A DNA stretch of 64,000 nt from Protopterus annectens (lineage: Eukaryota > Chordata > Ceratodontiformes > Protopteridae). The notes under the pieces were generated by a model. That model was not told the DNA's origin. It made no database searches and saw only the letters and a list, made by a program, of their open reading frames with translations. Below, in pieces: positions 23,066-34,208 of this stretch. A program made the position numbers and the translations under genes. Position 1 is the stretch's first letter. Each line of letters begins with the position of its first letter. The stretch lies in assembly GCF_019279795.1 (NCBI RefSeq), contig NC_056732.1, forward strand, positions 181,189,000-181,252,999. The letters are read 5' to 3'.

Positions 23066-23098
23066 ACACCTGATGAAGCTATGTGAAAGCGCTTGTGT
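23066..23098 (+). ncRNA. Hammerhead-ribozyme-like motif, PLE-A plus copy
   Basis: Order ACAC, CTGATGA, AGCTATGT, GAAA, GCGCTT, GTGT in the 3' region of the element, on the coding strand. Both core boxes are exact and the closing ACAC/GUGU helix is perfect. The helix between the boxes is minimal, so this may be a relic or may need dimeric pairing, as proposed for short hammerheads. Confidence 0.5.
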
Positions 23099-23212
23099 CT
23101 CCTATTAAACTGGTACCTGAACTATATCATCTGTGGACTTTACTTATACTTTTGGATACATTCTCAGCCTGGATTTATTGCCTCTTGATCTCAGGGAGCA
23201 GTAGAAATTCTA

Positions 23213-23437
23213 GTTTGCGACTATATGGTTCTAATGGATATTTTCTAAGTCAAATTAAACTATATGTTAGAAGTTTTAATACATCTTTTCCAACAGAATT
23301 TATAAATTGAATTTGTTCCAGAGTGCTAGAATCTGATAATTCTTATAACAGTACTTAAGGGAAGTGATATTGCTAATGGTAATGACTATAGACCCATCAG
23401 TCTGACCAGCATTTTAGGTAAATGTTTTTAATACTTG
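23213..23437 (+). pseudogene. LINE-C reverse transcriptase fragment
   Basis: Between the PLE-A and PLE-B insertions a plus-strand frame reads SDIANGNDYRPISLTSILGK, the reverse transcriptase YRPISLTS block. It ends in TGTTTTTAATACTTG (23423-23437), which is repeated at 28337-28351. The frame continues after that second copy. Confidence 0.7.
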
Positions 23438-25432
23438 AACAGACGACATCCAAACACAAAACATTCATAGGTGTGTACCCCACTTCGTTAGGTGTAACAA
23501 TGTTTCATTTAAGCATCATTTTATACTCTAGAAGTACTGCAAAACAGCCAGTGATGGGTCACATGCAGACCTCCCAACTGTACTGAATTGCTCAGTTTTT
23601 ACCGAGTTTTGGGGTTCAAATAATGGGGTGCCATGATTCCCAAGTGGCACCCCTTCATTTCCGATTTTTTTCAGATGTTTTTAAGTTTTTTTTTTTTCGT
23701 GCCTCTTTGAGCTGAATGCATCACTTGCGCAATGACGTCAGCACCTTCAGCCTGTTGGAATTGAGCTCGAGGGCTCACGTCCTTTCTGGCTGTTTGAATG
23801 GATCTGTGACCGCGAAAACAATCGCTGATGGAGTTATGTACATTCTGCATTAAGGAAATGAGCGACTGCTGCTGGAGAGCTTTGGCTGGCTTCGCTTTTG
23901 CTGGTAGAGTTATCTGCATGGAGGAAATGACTGCTATGCTGCTGCAGAGCTTTGGCTGTTTTAGTGAGAGGAATGTGGTTGTGTAAGTAACCAGAAAATA
24001 GATTCCCAGTAATTTACCTTCCAATGATATCTTTTGGCTTAATGGTATTTTAGTGTTTTGCTTTTTAAAGAACGCTAACTGATTCAAATACAAGCTAAAT
24101 GTGTAGTTGGTTGGAAGCGTTTAGTACCATTTTCGAAGGTGCAGAAACTTTTAATGTATGCGGTATGAAACAGGCTGTTTAATTCTTGCACCTCGGTCTC
24201 AATTTCAAAATAGTTGGTTTTATTATAAACATTATTGTGTGTACAGAATTTGCAGAACACGGTTTTCGTATTCTCTAAGTCTTGCTGTTGTGTATTTGCT
24301 GTAGCCTGTACAACAGGCTTGATTAAGCAATGTACTTGGCCGCTTAAGTATATTTTCTGGTATTCCGGAGAACAGAGTGTGTATGGTCCGTGGTGTGGGA
24401 ATACAAAATGTTTTATAAATCGTTGGCTTGTTGTGCCACACACAGACAGTCCAATGTCCTAAAATGAGGCTGAAAGTGCTGGATTAGTTCGAGAATGAAG
24501 CAAGGGAGAAATTCTGTTTGTTTGCGAATGCTGTATGCTGGTGTAGCTCATTTTTAGAAGTGATGTCTGTAGCAGATGCTGACTTATCTGCGGTGCAGAT
24601 TAAAAACAAGTTATAGTTCTAATGAGCATGCGGACATAATGTTTTGGTAGTGTTTTCCATTAATGCACGCAGTGTGTTCCTTCCAATTTACTCACTGACT
24701 TCTAAGGTTGCTAGACACTTGTTGGACTCTCTTCTATTTAGAGAATGAAACAAAAATGTAAAATATCAAAACCTTCAGTGTTGACACTTAGAAAGTTTTA
24801 AAAATATCAGTTTGAGTGAGACATCAAAGATGTCTTAAATTAAGACATTATAAGTTTAAATAAGACCTGCTTTTTTAATTTTTCAGCAACAAGCTCAGTT
24901 CTGTTTTTAGTGGTGATAAGGGACCATTTCTATGATGAAGTGATTGTTAGAGTCATACTATATGTTTGTGCAGGTCATAGCATTCATATTCAGTTCAACA
25001 GGATATAGCTTGGTGACTTAACTGATATGATATAATGCTGGCAAGCATGTGTAATATTGGACTTCAATAGACAATCTGGCAAAGCACATTCATACATCTC
25101 ATTACCAACAGCAAGTGATATACATTAAATAAAAATAACTTATGCATTTAAAAATCAATTTGGTCATTAGTGAAAAAGCACTTTAACTGAAGAGATTTAT
25201 ATCAGAAATGTAAAGTCCCTAGCCACCACCACTTGTGAATTTATGCCTCATATTTTGTTCTATTCAATTCCTCATTAAATCTGTGGTTTTCAGTATTTTT
25301 GTGGCAAATCACTGAAGGATTGAATTCACTAAACACTGACAGGCATTTGAATTTCAGACTTCAAATTAATTAGAAAATAAATGGTAACACGACATTTTAT
25401 TCAGTCTTCCTGTGTTTCAGGAAACTACTGAT

Positions 25433-25510
25433 TTGGCATAGTGGTAAGTTTCTCTGACTGTAGTGCACAGGGTCCTGGCTGGGCTCAAGTCTTGGCAGTG
25501 CATGGTGGTA
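25433..25510 (+). ncRNA. tRNA-like sequence (SINE head or tRNA pseudogene)
   Basis: TTGGCATAGTGGTAAG fits an A box (TGGCATAGTGG), and GGGCTCAAGTC at about 25482 is close to a B box, with tRNA-like spacing. No convincing cloverleaf ends are seen. It lies inside the hAT-like element and seems absent from the related MITE, so it is probably an inserted SINE head. Confidence 0.4.
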
Positions 25511-25676
25511 ACACATTTTATCCTAGCAACTTTCCAAAATTATACAAGCAGTGTTTAAAATGTGTCACTGCTTTTTGGCCTTTTGCCCCCCCCCCAAAAA
25601 AAAAAACTAAAATTGAAAATAAGTGCAAGAAGCTGTGCAAGATGCCTATGGCTTACACTACTGTCATTTTATTTTC

Positions 25677-25678
<2 letters not shown>

Positions 25679-25723
<45 letters not shown>
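25679..25723. repeat. (TA)n microsatellite
   Basis: About 44 bp of TA dinucleotides followed by TTTTGTGTGTGTGG, within the hAT-like element. Confidence 0.9.
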
Positions 25724-25727
<4 letters not shown>

Positions 25728-26576
25728 TTGTGTGTGTGGAAGTAGACTTTTATGATGGAAATGTTCAGAATTGAGCAGTTTTGTCATTATTGGTTTATGC
25801 ATTTTGTTTCAATGCCTACTGGAAAAATGTTTAAACAATAAATTTTAAATGCGCTCTAACTTAAGTCTAACAAGTGGGCTGTATTATGCAAGGAATATAA
25901 TTTAATAAAGTCAGGAAGGTGTATCAAAGAATGTATGTATGTTTCTTGTTTTGTGTGCAAGGGGCCTATGATTTGAAAACAGCCCAAAGGTAACCTTTAT
26001 CCACTACTGGCCAGATGCATTTTCTTTGGGTGTGGTGTGGGTTTCAATGAATGTGATTTTCAAGGGCAGAGAAGTTTTAATACCAAGTCTATTTTCATTG
26101 TGAGACAGTCTTGCTTTGTTTAGCAGATATAATCTAGTGTTTGTGCATTGTGCTATAAAATGTAAAAATAAAATCCAAATAATCACTGTATAAGTAAAGC
26201 AGTATGCACACATTACTGTTTATGGTAAATGGGGCAAAATAGCCAGGTAATGGGACATTGGAATGGCTGCAGGGGGACTCTGGTGCCGTATTTTGGTTGC
26301 TGTTCTTCAGTTTGCATTTGAAAGTTGATGTCCCACAATTCCATTGGAGTGGGCGGGGTTACGCAGTTATGTATGCAAATTTTATGTTAATCAGCGTACA
26401 GATTTGTACCTAGTTTTCATGGGCCTTGTCCAGATATTTGATGCTTCCAGGTTGAGAGGTATGGTCACATGATATTTTTACTTAAAGCCACATAAACACA
26501 TTTCCTTAAAGAAAGTGGTACAAATATAAAAGCATACATAATAATGTATTGAAAATACACATGAAACTTTATTAAA

Positions 26577-26816
26577 AGAGCTGCAGTGGTGGTGCTGCGG
26601 TAGCATTGTCGCCTCACAGCAAGATGTTGTCCTGTTCGAATCTCAGCTAGAGCATCTTCTGTGTGGAGACATGCTTGAATGGGCGTACCTTCGTTGAAGG
26701 TTGTGTGTCAGGGCTGGCAAACTCTGCACGTAAAAAAATCTACTGCCAATCATTAGAGGACCGGAGTTCCACTGTGGCGACCCCTAACCGGGAAAAGCCG
26801 AAAGACACAATCATTA
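26577..26816 (+). mobile_element. tRNA-headed SINE, short type
   Basis: Head GCAGTGGTGGTGCTGCGGTA with A-box-like GGTGCTGCGGTAGC and an intact B box GTTCGAATCTC. A reduced middle follows (CTTCTGTGTGGAGACATGC), then the shared tail TGCCAATCATTAGAGGACCG ... GGCGACCCCTAACCGGGAAA and an ACACAATCATT 3' end. Compared with the copy at 15448 it lacks the TTTCCTCCCA core. Inserted into PLE-B 3' non-coding sequence. About 240 bp. Confidence 0.8.
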
Positions 26817-26875
26817 AAAAATATATATATTAAAAATGCATATATTAAAAACTAATACTTAAAGTATACACACAT

Positions 26876-28113
26876 ATGAAAAACTTTGTCATCGAAAAAA
26901 GTGGTCTCTTCTTTAAAATAGGCTTCAGAGGTATATGGTCATTTAAACCATGTCCACAGTCTGCTTTCAGTCTAACAATCCATTTGGCTTCTAAGGCCTC
27001 AGTTTTATTGCGGACATCACCACATCTGATATTCTCATTAACCCTTCCTATCACAATAAACTTAAAAATATGTCCATCATCATTGTCACTGACATGCTTA
27101 GAAAGTGCACTAACTTTATCCCTTCTATTAATATGATATATATGTTCTCTGATTCGATCTTTAAGTGCCCTATCAGTTTTCCCAACACAGAATTTAAAAC
27201 ATTTCAAGCAATGTGCAAGATATACCACATGTTTAGTATTACATGTAGCAGAAATTTTAAAAGTGTATCCCCTTTTTTCATCTGGGTGCATAAATTTAGT
27301 ACTGGTGTTCAAATAACTACAATAATTACACCGTCCACACATAGTTAAACCTTCATACTCTAAAGCTTTAAATTAATTGCTTGGAAAACAGAGCTTCCTT
27401 TTAAGGGACAGCTCATTTTTAAACAAAAACCTAGGTTAATTGTCAATAACATTACTAATATCTTTGTCTGATGTTAAAATACCTCAATTTTTCTTTACTA
27501 TGCCCATATATTTATATACATCAGATGAGTAGTATAGGGGCATCTTAAGTTTCCTTGTAGTATTAGTGTTTTTAATGTTACTAGAAGCACTTCTGTCTGA
27601 GAAATAAGGTTTTGCAACTGTATCTCTAAGTTTGGCCACTTCCTGTACATTGTTCTTTACCATCTTCTCATCATAACTTCTCTCTATTAAATTTTTAATA
27701 GCATTGTAAGTGCAATCTATAAAGTCTGCTTCCCTTCCATTGAGCCTAGAAGCTCTAAAAGCTTGATTTCTTACAACATTCTTAAAAATGTGCTTAGGGT
27801 GCATGCTGTCATGTGACAACAAAGTATTCACATGGCATTGGTTCTTGTACTGTTTTGTGTACAGCCTGTTGGTGTCATCCCTCAATATCGCTACATCAAG
27901 GAAATTGATTTCATCTGCAGAATTTATGGAAGTGAATTTTAAAAATGTGGTACTGCTATTAACATAACACACAAATTCAGATAACATTTGCTTGGTTCCA
28001 TTCTATAAAATAAAAAGGTCGTCCACAAATCTAAAAAATGAAATATATTTACTATAAGGACCTTTTAACAAATATTCCTCTTCCCAAACCACCATAACGG
28101 CATTGGCGTATGA
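26876..28113 (-). pseudogene. PLE-B reverse transcriptase/GIY-YIG protein, broken
   Basis: On the minus strand from about 28113: SYANAVMVVWEEEYL (after motif B), FRFVDDLFIL (motif C), a stop, INFLDVAIL (27987-27484), further stops, then MCGRCNYC (Cys cluster), SATCNTKHVVYL, FCVGKTDRALKDRIREH and GHGLNDHIP (27342-26845). The GIY-YIG signature is CVGKT rather than YIGKT. Everything upstream of motif B is missing where the inverted terminal repeat begins. Clearly related to PLE-A in order and motifs but diverged in sequence, so a separate family or an older copy. Confidence 0.85.
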
Positions 28114-28133
28114 TGCTTAAATGAAACATTGTT

Positions 28134-28176
28134 ACACCTGACAAAGTGGGGTGCACACCTATGAAAGCGCTTGTGT
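28134..28176 (+). ncRNA. Hammerhead-like motif in inverted PLE-B terminal repeat
   Basis: ACAC, CTGACAA, a hairpin-forming segment containing GGGGTG ... CACACC, GAAA, GCGCTT, GTGT. The first core box is altered (CUGACAA for CUGAUGA), so cleavage is unlikely. The partner repeat at 23470-23500 (minus strand) has lost both boxes further (CTAACGA, GAAT). Confidence 0.45.
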
Positions 28177-28351
28177 TGCTTTGTGTTTGGATGTCGTCTG
28201 TTCTGGAATAAACTACTTTGAAACTGAAATCTGCAGCCTGCTCCTGGTCCTTCTTTGGTTTGTTTACATTTGGACTATATTTGTTTTTTGGGCCTGGAGA
28301 CTTGCATTTGGTGTTAGCTATTTTTCTGATTTTCATTGTTTTTAATACTTG

Positions 28352-29480
28352 TTTATGAAGGCTATCCCATTAAATTAGCTTATGTCTTGTTATGCATGGA
28401 TTTACAAAAAGATTTTTGTGCACCTCAAACATAATAATAATATTTTATACTCTGTTGGTGAAATCTATGTATTGGCATTTCAGAAGATATAATCTGTTTA
28501 GACCTGGCAAGGGTCTCGCATTCCAAAATAATAACCGTTCTACTCTCCCTTGATATAAACTTTTCTATTATAACATAATTTCATTATTATCTCATGGATA
28601 GATTGTCCAATACTGAAATCAGGTATTCTGTATCATCTATGTATCCTATCTCCAAGGGTGACCCTCAAGGTTCCATTATCATTTCTTCTTTTCTTTATAA
28701 CATTTTTATATCCATCATGCCAGTTTTGCACCATAAATGGTCAGCGGAATTTACTGATGACACAGAGGTGAACACCATGATCACTTCTATCATGGACCAA
28801 TTTATACTTCAAATAGCAATATATTTTTATATTCCTGAGCTGGAGATAACCATGTTTAATTTGACAATTGAAAGAACCAGTTATACCCATACACTATTAA
28901 CAACTGGCTGATAGCCGAAGCATCAGCAGAATTTGGAGACCTGTGGGTAATAAATTCAGTTTCAGATATGACGTAAATTTAATTGTGAGAAAAATGTGTT
29001 TTCTGGAGTTTGTGTCATCTCATGCAGAGTCGCTTTGAGAATTCTTATGATCTTGATTGTTCTGCTTAATAGAGTAATAATATGTCAGATAGAATACTGT
29101 ATAACTTCCTCTATTTGTTCCACTGAGGACATCCACAAAATACAAAGGATTAAGAAGTATTTTACTAGGCAAATACTTTCATTTCAATACAGTCTTTTTC
29201 ATACCCCACCTCAATTTTCATCCAGTATATTACTGATACTGTGGAGACAACTTAATCTGGGCCTTACAAATAGTAAGCGGAGGTTGAAAATTCGTAGATA
29301 ACAGTTCCAATCTTAAAGGAATTTTTCCACAATGAAAACCTGGAACAAACACCCCACCAAGATAATTTTAAAACACAGGTAGATACTTTTTGGAAGAAGT
29401 GTTTTCAGGCCAAAATCAGTGGGATACAAAGTCCTTGATAACCTCTTAGAAGACTGTGAGTATGAAAGTAATAGATATTG
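28352..29480 (+). pseudogene. LINE-C reverse transcriptase, 3' part
   Basis: Continues the frame broken at 23437 (LFMKAIPLN). It shows LDLARVSHSK (motif A region; decayed), SKGDPQGSIIISSFLYNIFI (motif B) and EFTDDTEV (motif C, second and third residues DD kept) at 28594-28911. At 28996-29301 it reads IEYCITSSICSTEDIHKIQR, and near 29330 WNKHPTKIIL, the C-terminal block. Single frameshifts divide these. With 9835-11860, 17860-18205 and 23213-23437 this is one CR1-group LINE stretched over nearly 20 kb. Confidence 0.7.
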
Positions 29481-30837
29481 AAACACTAAAAATATGTCAC
29501 CATTAATATGAAAAACAGTTGCCTTGTGCATATACAGAAAGCTGTTGTTAGTGACATTCTGACTCCTCCCATCTTCCAGACAGTTTTGGAAAGTCTTATG
29601 AAGGCAAATGTACTACCTATAGTGTTAATAAGGAACTCATATGGTCTTCTACCTGAAAGAATTGTTAGTCAGAAGAAAAAAATCAACATTTGAAAATGAA
29701 ATGTTGTTGAAAGTGCTGCAATAGCTCCAGGAAAGTGTGTTTAGAACGAAAAGGTCCAAATGCAAGTTCTAGGATGAAAGTGAACAGGCCATAGGATTAA
29801 GTGTCAGGAAATCGGGGTTCTTGAGCAGACTATGCTACAGATGAAAAGCAGCAGAAGAGATGTGGAAGGAGTCAGAACATGCAGGTTTCCAAAGCAGAAC
29901 AGATTGGCAAATGAAGCATACCTTTGAGGAGCGACACTTGCTTACAGATTTTGTCAGAGTTTTGGTGTTCACGGGAATTTTCCTGGGGAAGAACTTTGAA
30001 GGAGCATAGATTGTATGAAGCATGCAATGGGAAAAATAGAACAGAATAGTCTTGAATTTCTATTACTGGTGCAGTAGACATATAGGATAGGTATCCATGT
30101 AATAAATGCATAGCATTTAGGTCAAAGCTAAATAGGGTAGTAAATGATCATCTAGGAAGAAAATCAGGTCTAGGCAGACTTGTAATATTTTATGGTCATA
30201 TGCATGGCACTGAATTTGGTCTTTATAGTAAAAAAATGTAAACGGTGCAGATAACATTGTAGCAAAACATGTTTTAATTCATTATGGGATTATTTCTCAC
30301 AGCAGGAACTTTATGACATTCTGAAGAATGTATAGGACCTGATGAATACAAAACAGGAAGTATGACTGGGAATGCATTAAACGCTAGAAAAATATATTTA
30401 TATAGAGTGAGAGTATATCATTTCAGCATGATCAAGGAACAAAGTGTTATGATAACTTATTACATTATAGATGTGAGGGAAAAGGGGAGGAATATTTTTA
30501 AGGATGATACTCCTTTAACAAGTAAAGCAATTTTTATGAGTATTGATTGAAGTTTACTTTATTATATGTTACACAGTCTGCAATAGCACTGGTTTGTCCT
30601 AAGCTGTGATTTTGCTTTAAAGTTGTATCATTTTATGCAAGCTGGGATTTGAATATAATGGAGCAGTCTGGATTTTTCTATATAGCATAAAGTTTACATT
30701 ATACAAATGCAAAATGTTCATTAATATCATTCTGTGTACAAAACATAGCCCTAGTCTAGCAGAAACCATTATAAATGTGTGTTTTTGGAGGCAGAAGGCA
30801 GGATATGCAAGTGGTATAGTTTAATATTAGTATTATA
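29481..30837. other. No recognisable feature
   Basis: No frame with recognisable protein motifs, no inverted ends, no tandem repeat and no match by eye to other repeats in the window. Short open frames (for example 29872-30111 minus, 30362-30550 plus) have no support. Confidence 0.5.
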
Positions 30838-31235
30838 CCTGGGTGTATATCGGAAGCTTGAACACTGATAAGTTCGAACGCCAAAACCTTGAACTCGGAA
30901 GTTCGAAGACTGAAAATTATGAAGCCGCTGAACATCGAATTCTTTCCCAGGGAAAGAATTTGATGGGCCATTTCTGCGGCTTTGCTATTTCTTCCACTGT
31001 GATGTGATCTCGGAGTTGGTATATTTAAGTAGGGGGGTGTGGGGGGTGGGGGCGAAGCCCTCCACATTAGAAATAGTTTGTAGTTTTCGTGTATTTCATG
31101 TTTTGTACTGGAATGGCGATTTTTTTTCCCTGGGAAAAAATCGCTGTTCTCAGCCTTTGGAGTAGTCAGCTTTCAAAGTTATGGGTTCAATGTGTTCACA
31201 TTCCAAGTTTTGACACTTCAGTTATGTGATATAGA
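30838..31235. mobile_element. Foldback element B (GGGTCTA-type family)
   Basis: Left end GGGTGTATATCGGAAGCTTG; right end read on the minus strand GGGTCTATATCACATAACTG. Inside the left arm are repeats of TTCGAAC/TTGAAC words. The family core CACTGTGATGTGATCTCGG then AGTTGGTATATTT lies at 30994-31025, followed by a G-rich block GGGGGGTGTGGGGGGTGGGG. Small internal palindromes occur (GAATTCTTTCCCAGGGAAAG; CGATTTTTTTTCCCTGGG). No coding capacity. Only one copy of the core is kept, so the arms are asymmetric here. Confidence 0.55.
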
Positions 31236-31399
31236 CCCTTATACGTAGATAATTCCCATCTGGGCAGTCAACTCAGAAGAACAAACCTGCCCCACAAAAA
31301 TTTGTAACTTGTGAGGTAACACATACCAGGTTACTGACAATTTAGATGCAAAAAAAAAAAAAAAAAACCAGGGAGATACTTTGTTTGGTGTTCAAAAGT

Positions 31400-33010
31400 A
31401 ATGTATTCCGAAGGTGGGGAATAAGTTGGGTGACAAACTTATTGCACCAACAGATTGAGCTAATCTTGCAGTCTTTGGAGTGGACATTTGGCTATTTATT
31501 TTTTGAGTGAGGACAGCACAAAAAGCTAAGTGTAGGTTGCCTCTAATCAACCTGTATGAGCTGGAATACACAGTTTGTTATTTGAATAAATCAGAGAGCC
31601 CTAAATGGCTTAAACATGCCATCTATTTTTGTTTATCTTTGGGGCTCCTCTAATTGTACTAAGTGGTTGGGCAAGTATATTCTAAAGGGGGCAGTGTATT
31701 CAGTGATGGGTGTGGAGAAAAGCATTACAAGGACATTGTATGCATTTACACAGTTTCTGCCAAATATGACTGAGCAAGTCCACTGAATTCAAGACACTAT
31801 GTGCAGTTCTCAGGAGCTACGAACCTTTTTTATTTTTATAACTATAAGTGGCTATATGAATAAAGGAGGTTTTTATTTCCAGAAAACTGCCTATGGTGTC
31901 CTGAATGCAGTCAAAGGACATCCTCTGACCTAAATGAAAGACTATGACAGCTAAGCTGTGTAAGGCTGAAGGACTTCCTAACCATAGCTGAGACATGGTG
32001 GTGAAATCAGACCTCATTGTCTGTGTAGATACCAAAGTCTCTAATGACAGAGACAGTTTTTTTTTGGGGTGGGTGCTCACAATGTGGTACAAGGGGAGGA
32101 TGGAGACTTAACATAATGTAATAAGCATGTACTTTTGCCATTTATGGTCTGCTCATGGAAGGTGCACCAGTGGTTAAATTGATGTAGGCCCTGCTACAGC
32201 ATTTGGGACTCAAGGCTGGAGATGACAACAGTACCTTGTTTGCAACCATTTACATACCTGGCTAGCCAGAGGCCCCAGATACTAGATTTTACATCACAGA
32301 AGTACATGTCAGAAAAGAGGGGACTTTAAATAGTGTCATGTGAAGCACTGTTAGTGACATCACTGTGGATGGAGCAGATACCAGCCTCTGTGATAATGTG
32401 AATCCTGTACATAAACCAGTTTGCTATCTAGTGGAACATATAAGGGTCTATGGTGAAACTGGAGAGATTGTCTATGATACCTGGTGGGGGAATTGTGCCA
32501 GATGCATTAGCAAGGCCTAGAGACACAGCAAAAAAAGGACTGACCCTCATCTAAGCCATGTATGACCTTGTCAAAAAACTGTACCAGGCAGAGCACAAAA
32601 ACCCTGTATTTAACCAATCTAAATTGATTGTGGTCCAGGATATACAGGTCACCTATGCCATTTTGTTAAATTAGTTTAGCAGTAACACATTCCTTGGTTT
32701 TCCAGACTATGCTGGCAAAAATAATAAGCCTTTATTTACCGCATTCTACTGAAGGGACACCATTGTGGAGAGTCAATGCTGTAGTTATTCTACAACCTTC
32801 AGGTTCATAACCCATGGAAAGACTAAAAAGAGAGTTTTCAAGAAAATTCTGAATGCTCATATGGAAGTGTAGGCATAAATATTTCTACACCCCTTCTGAT
32901 TAAATTAAATATTCCCTTGAACAAGCTTAAACTGTTGGAGATGCGGGATAGAACAAAAAGGAGATCAGATCACTTTTTTGGCAATGTAGGAAATTAGATG
33001 AGTTTTAAAA
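31400..33010 (+). pseudogene. Unidentified decayed coding-like region
   Basis: I do not recognise a family. In changing plus-strand frames there are long stretches of protein-like composition separated by single stops or shifts. Examples are KLGDKLIAPTD and LAVFGVDIWLF (31420-31490), CRLPLINLYELEYTVCYL (31530-31590), VVKSDLIVCVDTKVSNDRD (about 32000-32055) and LYQAEHKNPVFNQSKLIVVQ (32570-32640). After that comes FLGFPDYAGKNNKPLFTAFY (about 32690-32750). This looks like a decayed single-exon gene of a mobile element or an old viral insertion rather than a spliced host gene. That is inference from length and lack of splice-like gaps only. Confidence 0.3.
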
Positions 33011-34141
33011 AAAAACTCTGCAAGATAGGATGGCAGAATTAACAGGTTGGACAATAACTGAAAGAAAACACACCCTGGGATTCAGTGAACTCCATGTAGT
33101 CTTCTCACAAAGCCTAGACCGAGGTTACGTTTGTAATCGATGATGCATTGCAAGCAGCGCTAATTACATATTCATGCTGCACATCATGTTTAACTGAGAA
33201 CAAGCTTAGTTTTGTGGCTGGCAACAGTGTTGCTGGCCAGGAAACCATGTAAAGCAATATGGATAGCAAACCTGTTTACCTTAGAGCACAGTAGGTTAGT
33301 GGGATTGCACAGAATGCCACAATGATTACCAGGGCTTAACATATAGTTATGTATATGTCCAAACACAGTACAGGACAGCGTATACATTACAGAGTATTGT
33401 GAAATCCCATTTCAGGCATTCTGTACAGAAGTTGCGTAAAAGATCTGTAAGGGTACATGGGCTGCCATGTAAAATAAACAGTCAGTGGAAGTGTCTGTAT
33501 TGAATAGGGACACACAGATGAATTATAGAAATGAACACAGGGAGTGAGGACAGGTACACAGCAGATGAGGGCATGCCAATGTAAGACAGTTGTTGCAGGA
33601 AAACCAGTCACATATCAGTATGGTACAGTATGGACTGCAGAGTGAAAATGTGTATTATGTGACTGTCACACAAGGTGACACAACAATTGGGAAGATGTCT
33701 TTGTGAGATAAGCATCCTTACATGAACAGTGCAGAGGACATCTATCAGAGATGTTATATACAATTGTGGTAAGGTGCATATTGTGAAGTTCTGCAAACTG
33801 ATTTGCCTGAATATGAGTGTGATCTCAGAAGAGGTCTCCAACAACTGGGACACAGGTAAAGGCTCATGGACAACAGTAAAAGAAGCATGCACATTCACGG
33901 ACAATATCAGAATAATACCACCAGTAATCCCTTGTCTTTGACATTACTTACATGATTCTGAGTGATCAGAGATGGTTTTGAACAAACACATTTGTACAAC
34001 TATTGTAACATGTCAGCACTCTATGAAGGCAATCACGTACATTGTCCTGACACTGTAACATTTGCTGGAGGTGTTAGTAGGGACTCTGCTATACCTGTAT
34101 GTGACATTATGATTAATACAGGCTAGCTGAATGGTGTGCAT

Positions 34142-34208
<67 letters not shown>

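Larger units (their letters stand above)
21073..23198 (+). mobile_element. Penelope-like element PLE-A, plus-strand copy (5'-truncated)
   Basis: Homology to the minus-strand copy begins at about 21073 (ATAAACAGAGCACATGCAG) and runs through the 3' end at CTCAGGG (about 23196). The N-terminal coding region is absent, and the 3' end is about 45 bp shorter than its partner. The two copies are in head-to-head orientation with no spacer, and the pair as a whole is bounded by CAGTAGAAATTCTA direct repeats. This indicates one insertion event of an already inverted dimer, or a template switch during insertion. Confidence 0.85.
23566..26463. mobile_element. hAT-like DNA transposon, 2.9 kb, no recognisable transposase
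   Basis: Ends are CAGACCTCCCAAC (left) and GTTGAGAGGTATG (right), near-perfect inverted repeats, flanked by a perfect 8-bp duplication gtcacatg (23558-23565 and 26464-26471). An 8-bp duplication and CAG...-type ends fit the hAT superfamily. The interior has a diverged direct repeat (GAGTTATSTRCAT ... AGAGCTTTGGCTG, 23825-23955), sequence shared with the MITE at 11290, a tRNA-like segment and a (TA)n tract. Short open frames (23671-24093, 24084-24443, both minus) show no transposase motif I can defend. It is most simply a non-autonomous element. Confidence 0.75.
23438..28336 (-). mobile_element. Penelope-like element PLE-B with a terminal repeat at each end, carrying hAT and SINE insertions
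   Basis: Flanked by perfect 15-bp direct repeats TGTTTTTAATACTTG inside LINE-C. From left to right: a minus-strand 3' terminal repeat (23438 to about 23557); a 2.9-kb hAT-like element with its own 8-bp duplication; PLE 3' non-coding sequence; a SINE (26577-26815); minus-strand PLE coding (26876 to about 28113); then the same terminal repeat inverted, on the plus strand (28113-28336). A truncated body with an inverted partial terminal repeat at the 5' side is a recognised PLE architecture. The two terminal repeats share GACGACATCCAAACACAAA (one strand) and the ACACCT...AAGTGGGGT block. Confidence 0.8.

Noticed and set aside
23066..23098. A confidently active hammerhead ribozyme
   Set aside because: Core boxes are present but the stem between them is nearly absent in PLE-A, so activity cannot be claimed from sequence alone.
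24084..24443. Minus-strand frames inside the hAT-like element as transposase
   Set aside because: A lone CxxC (FCKFC) is not enough for a BED finger, and no catalytic or dimerisation block is visible.
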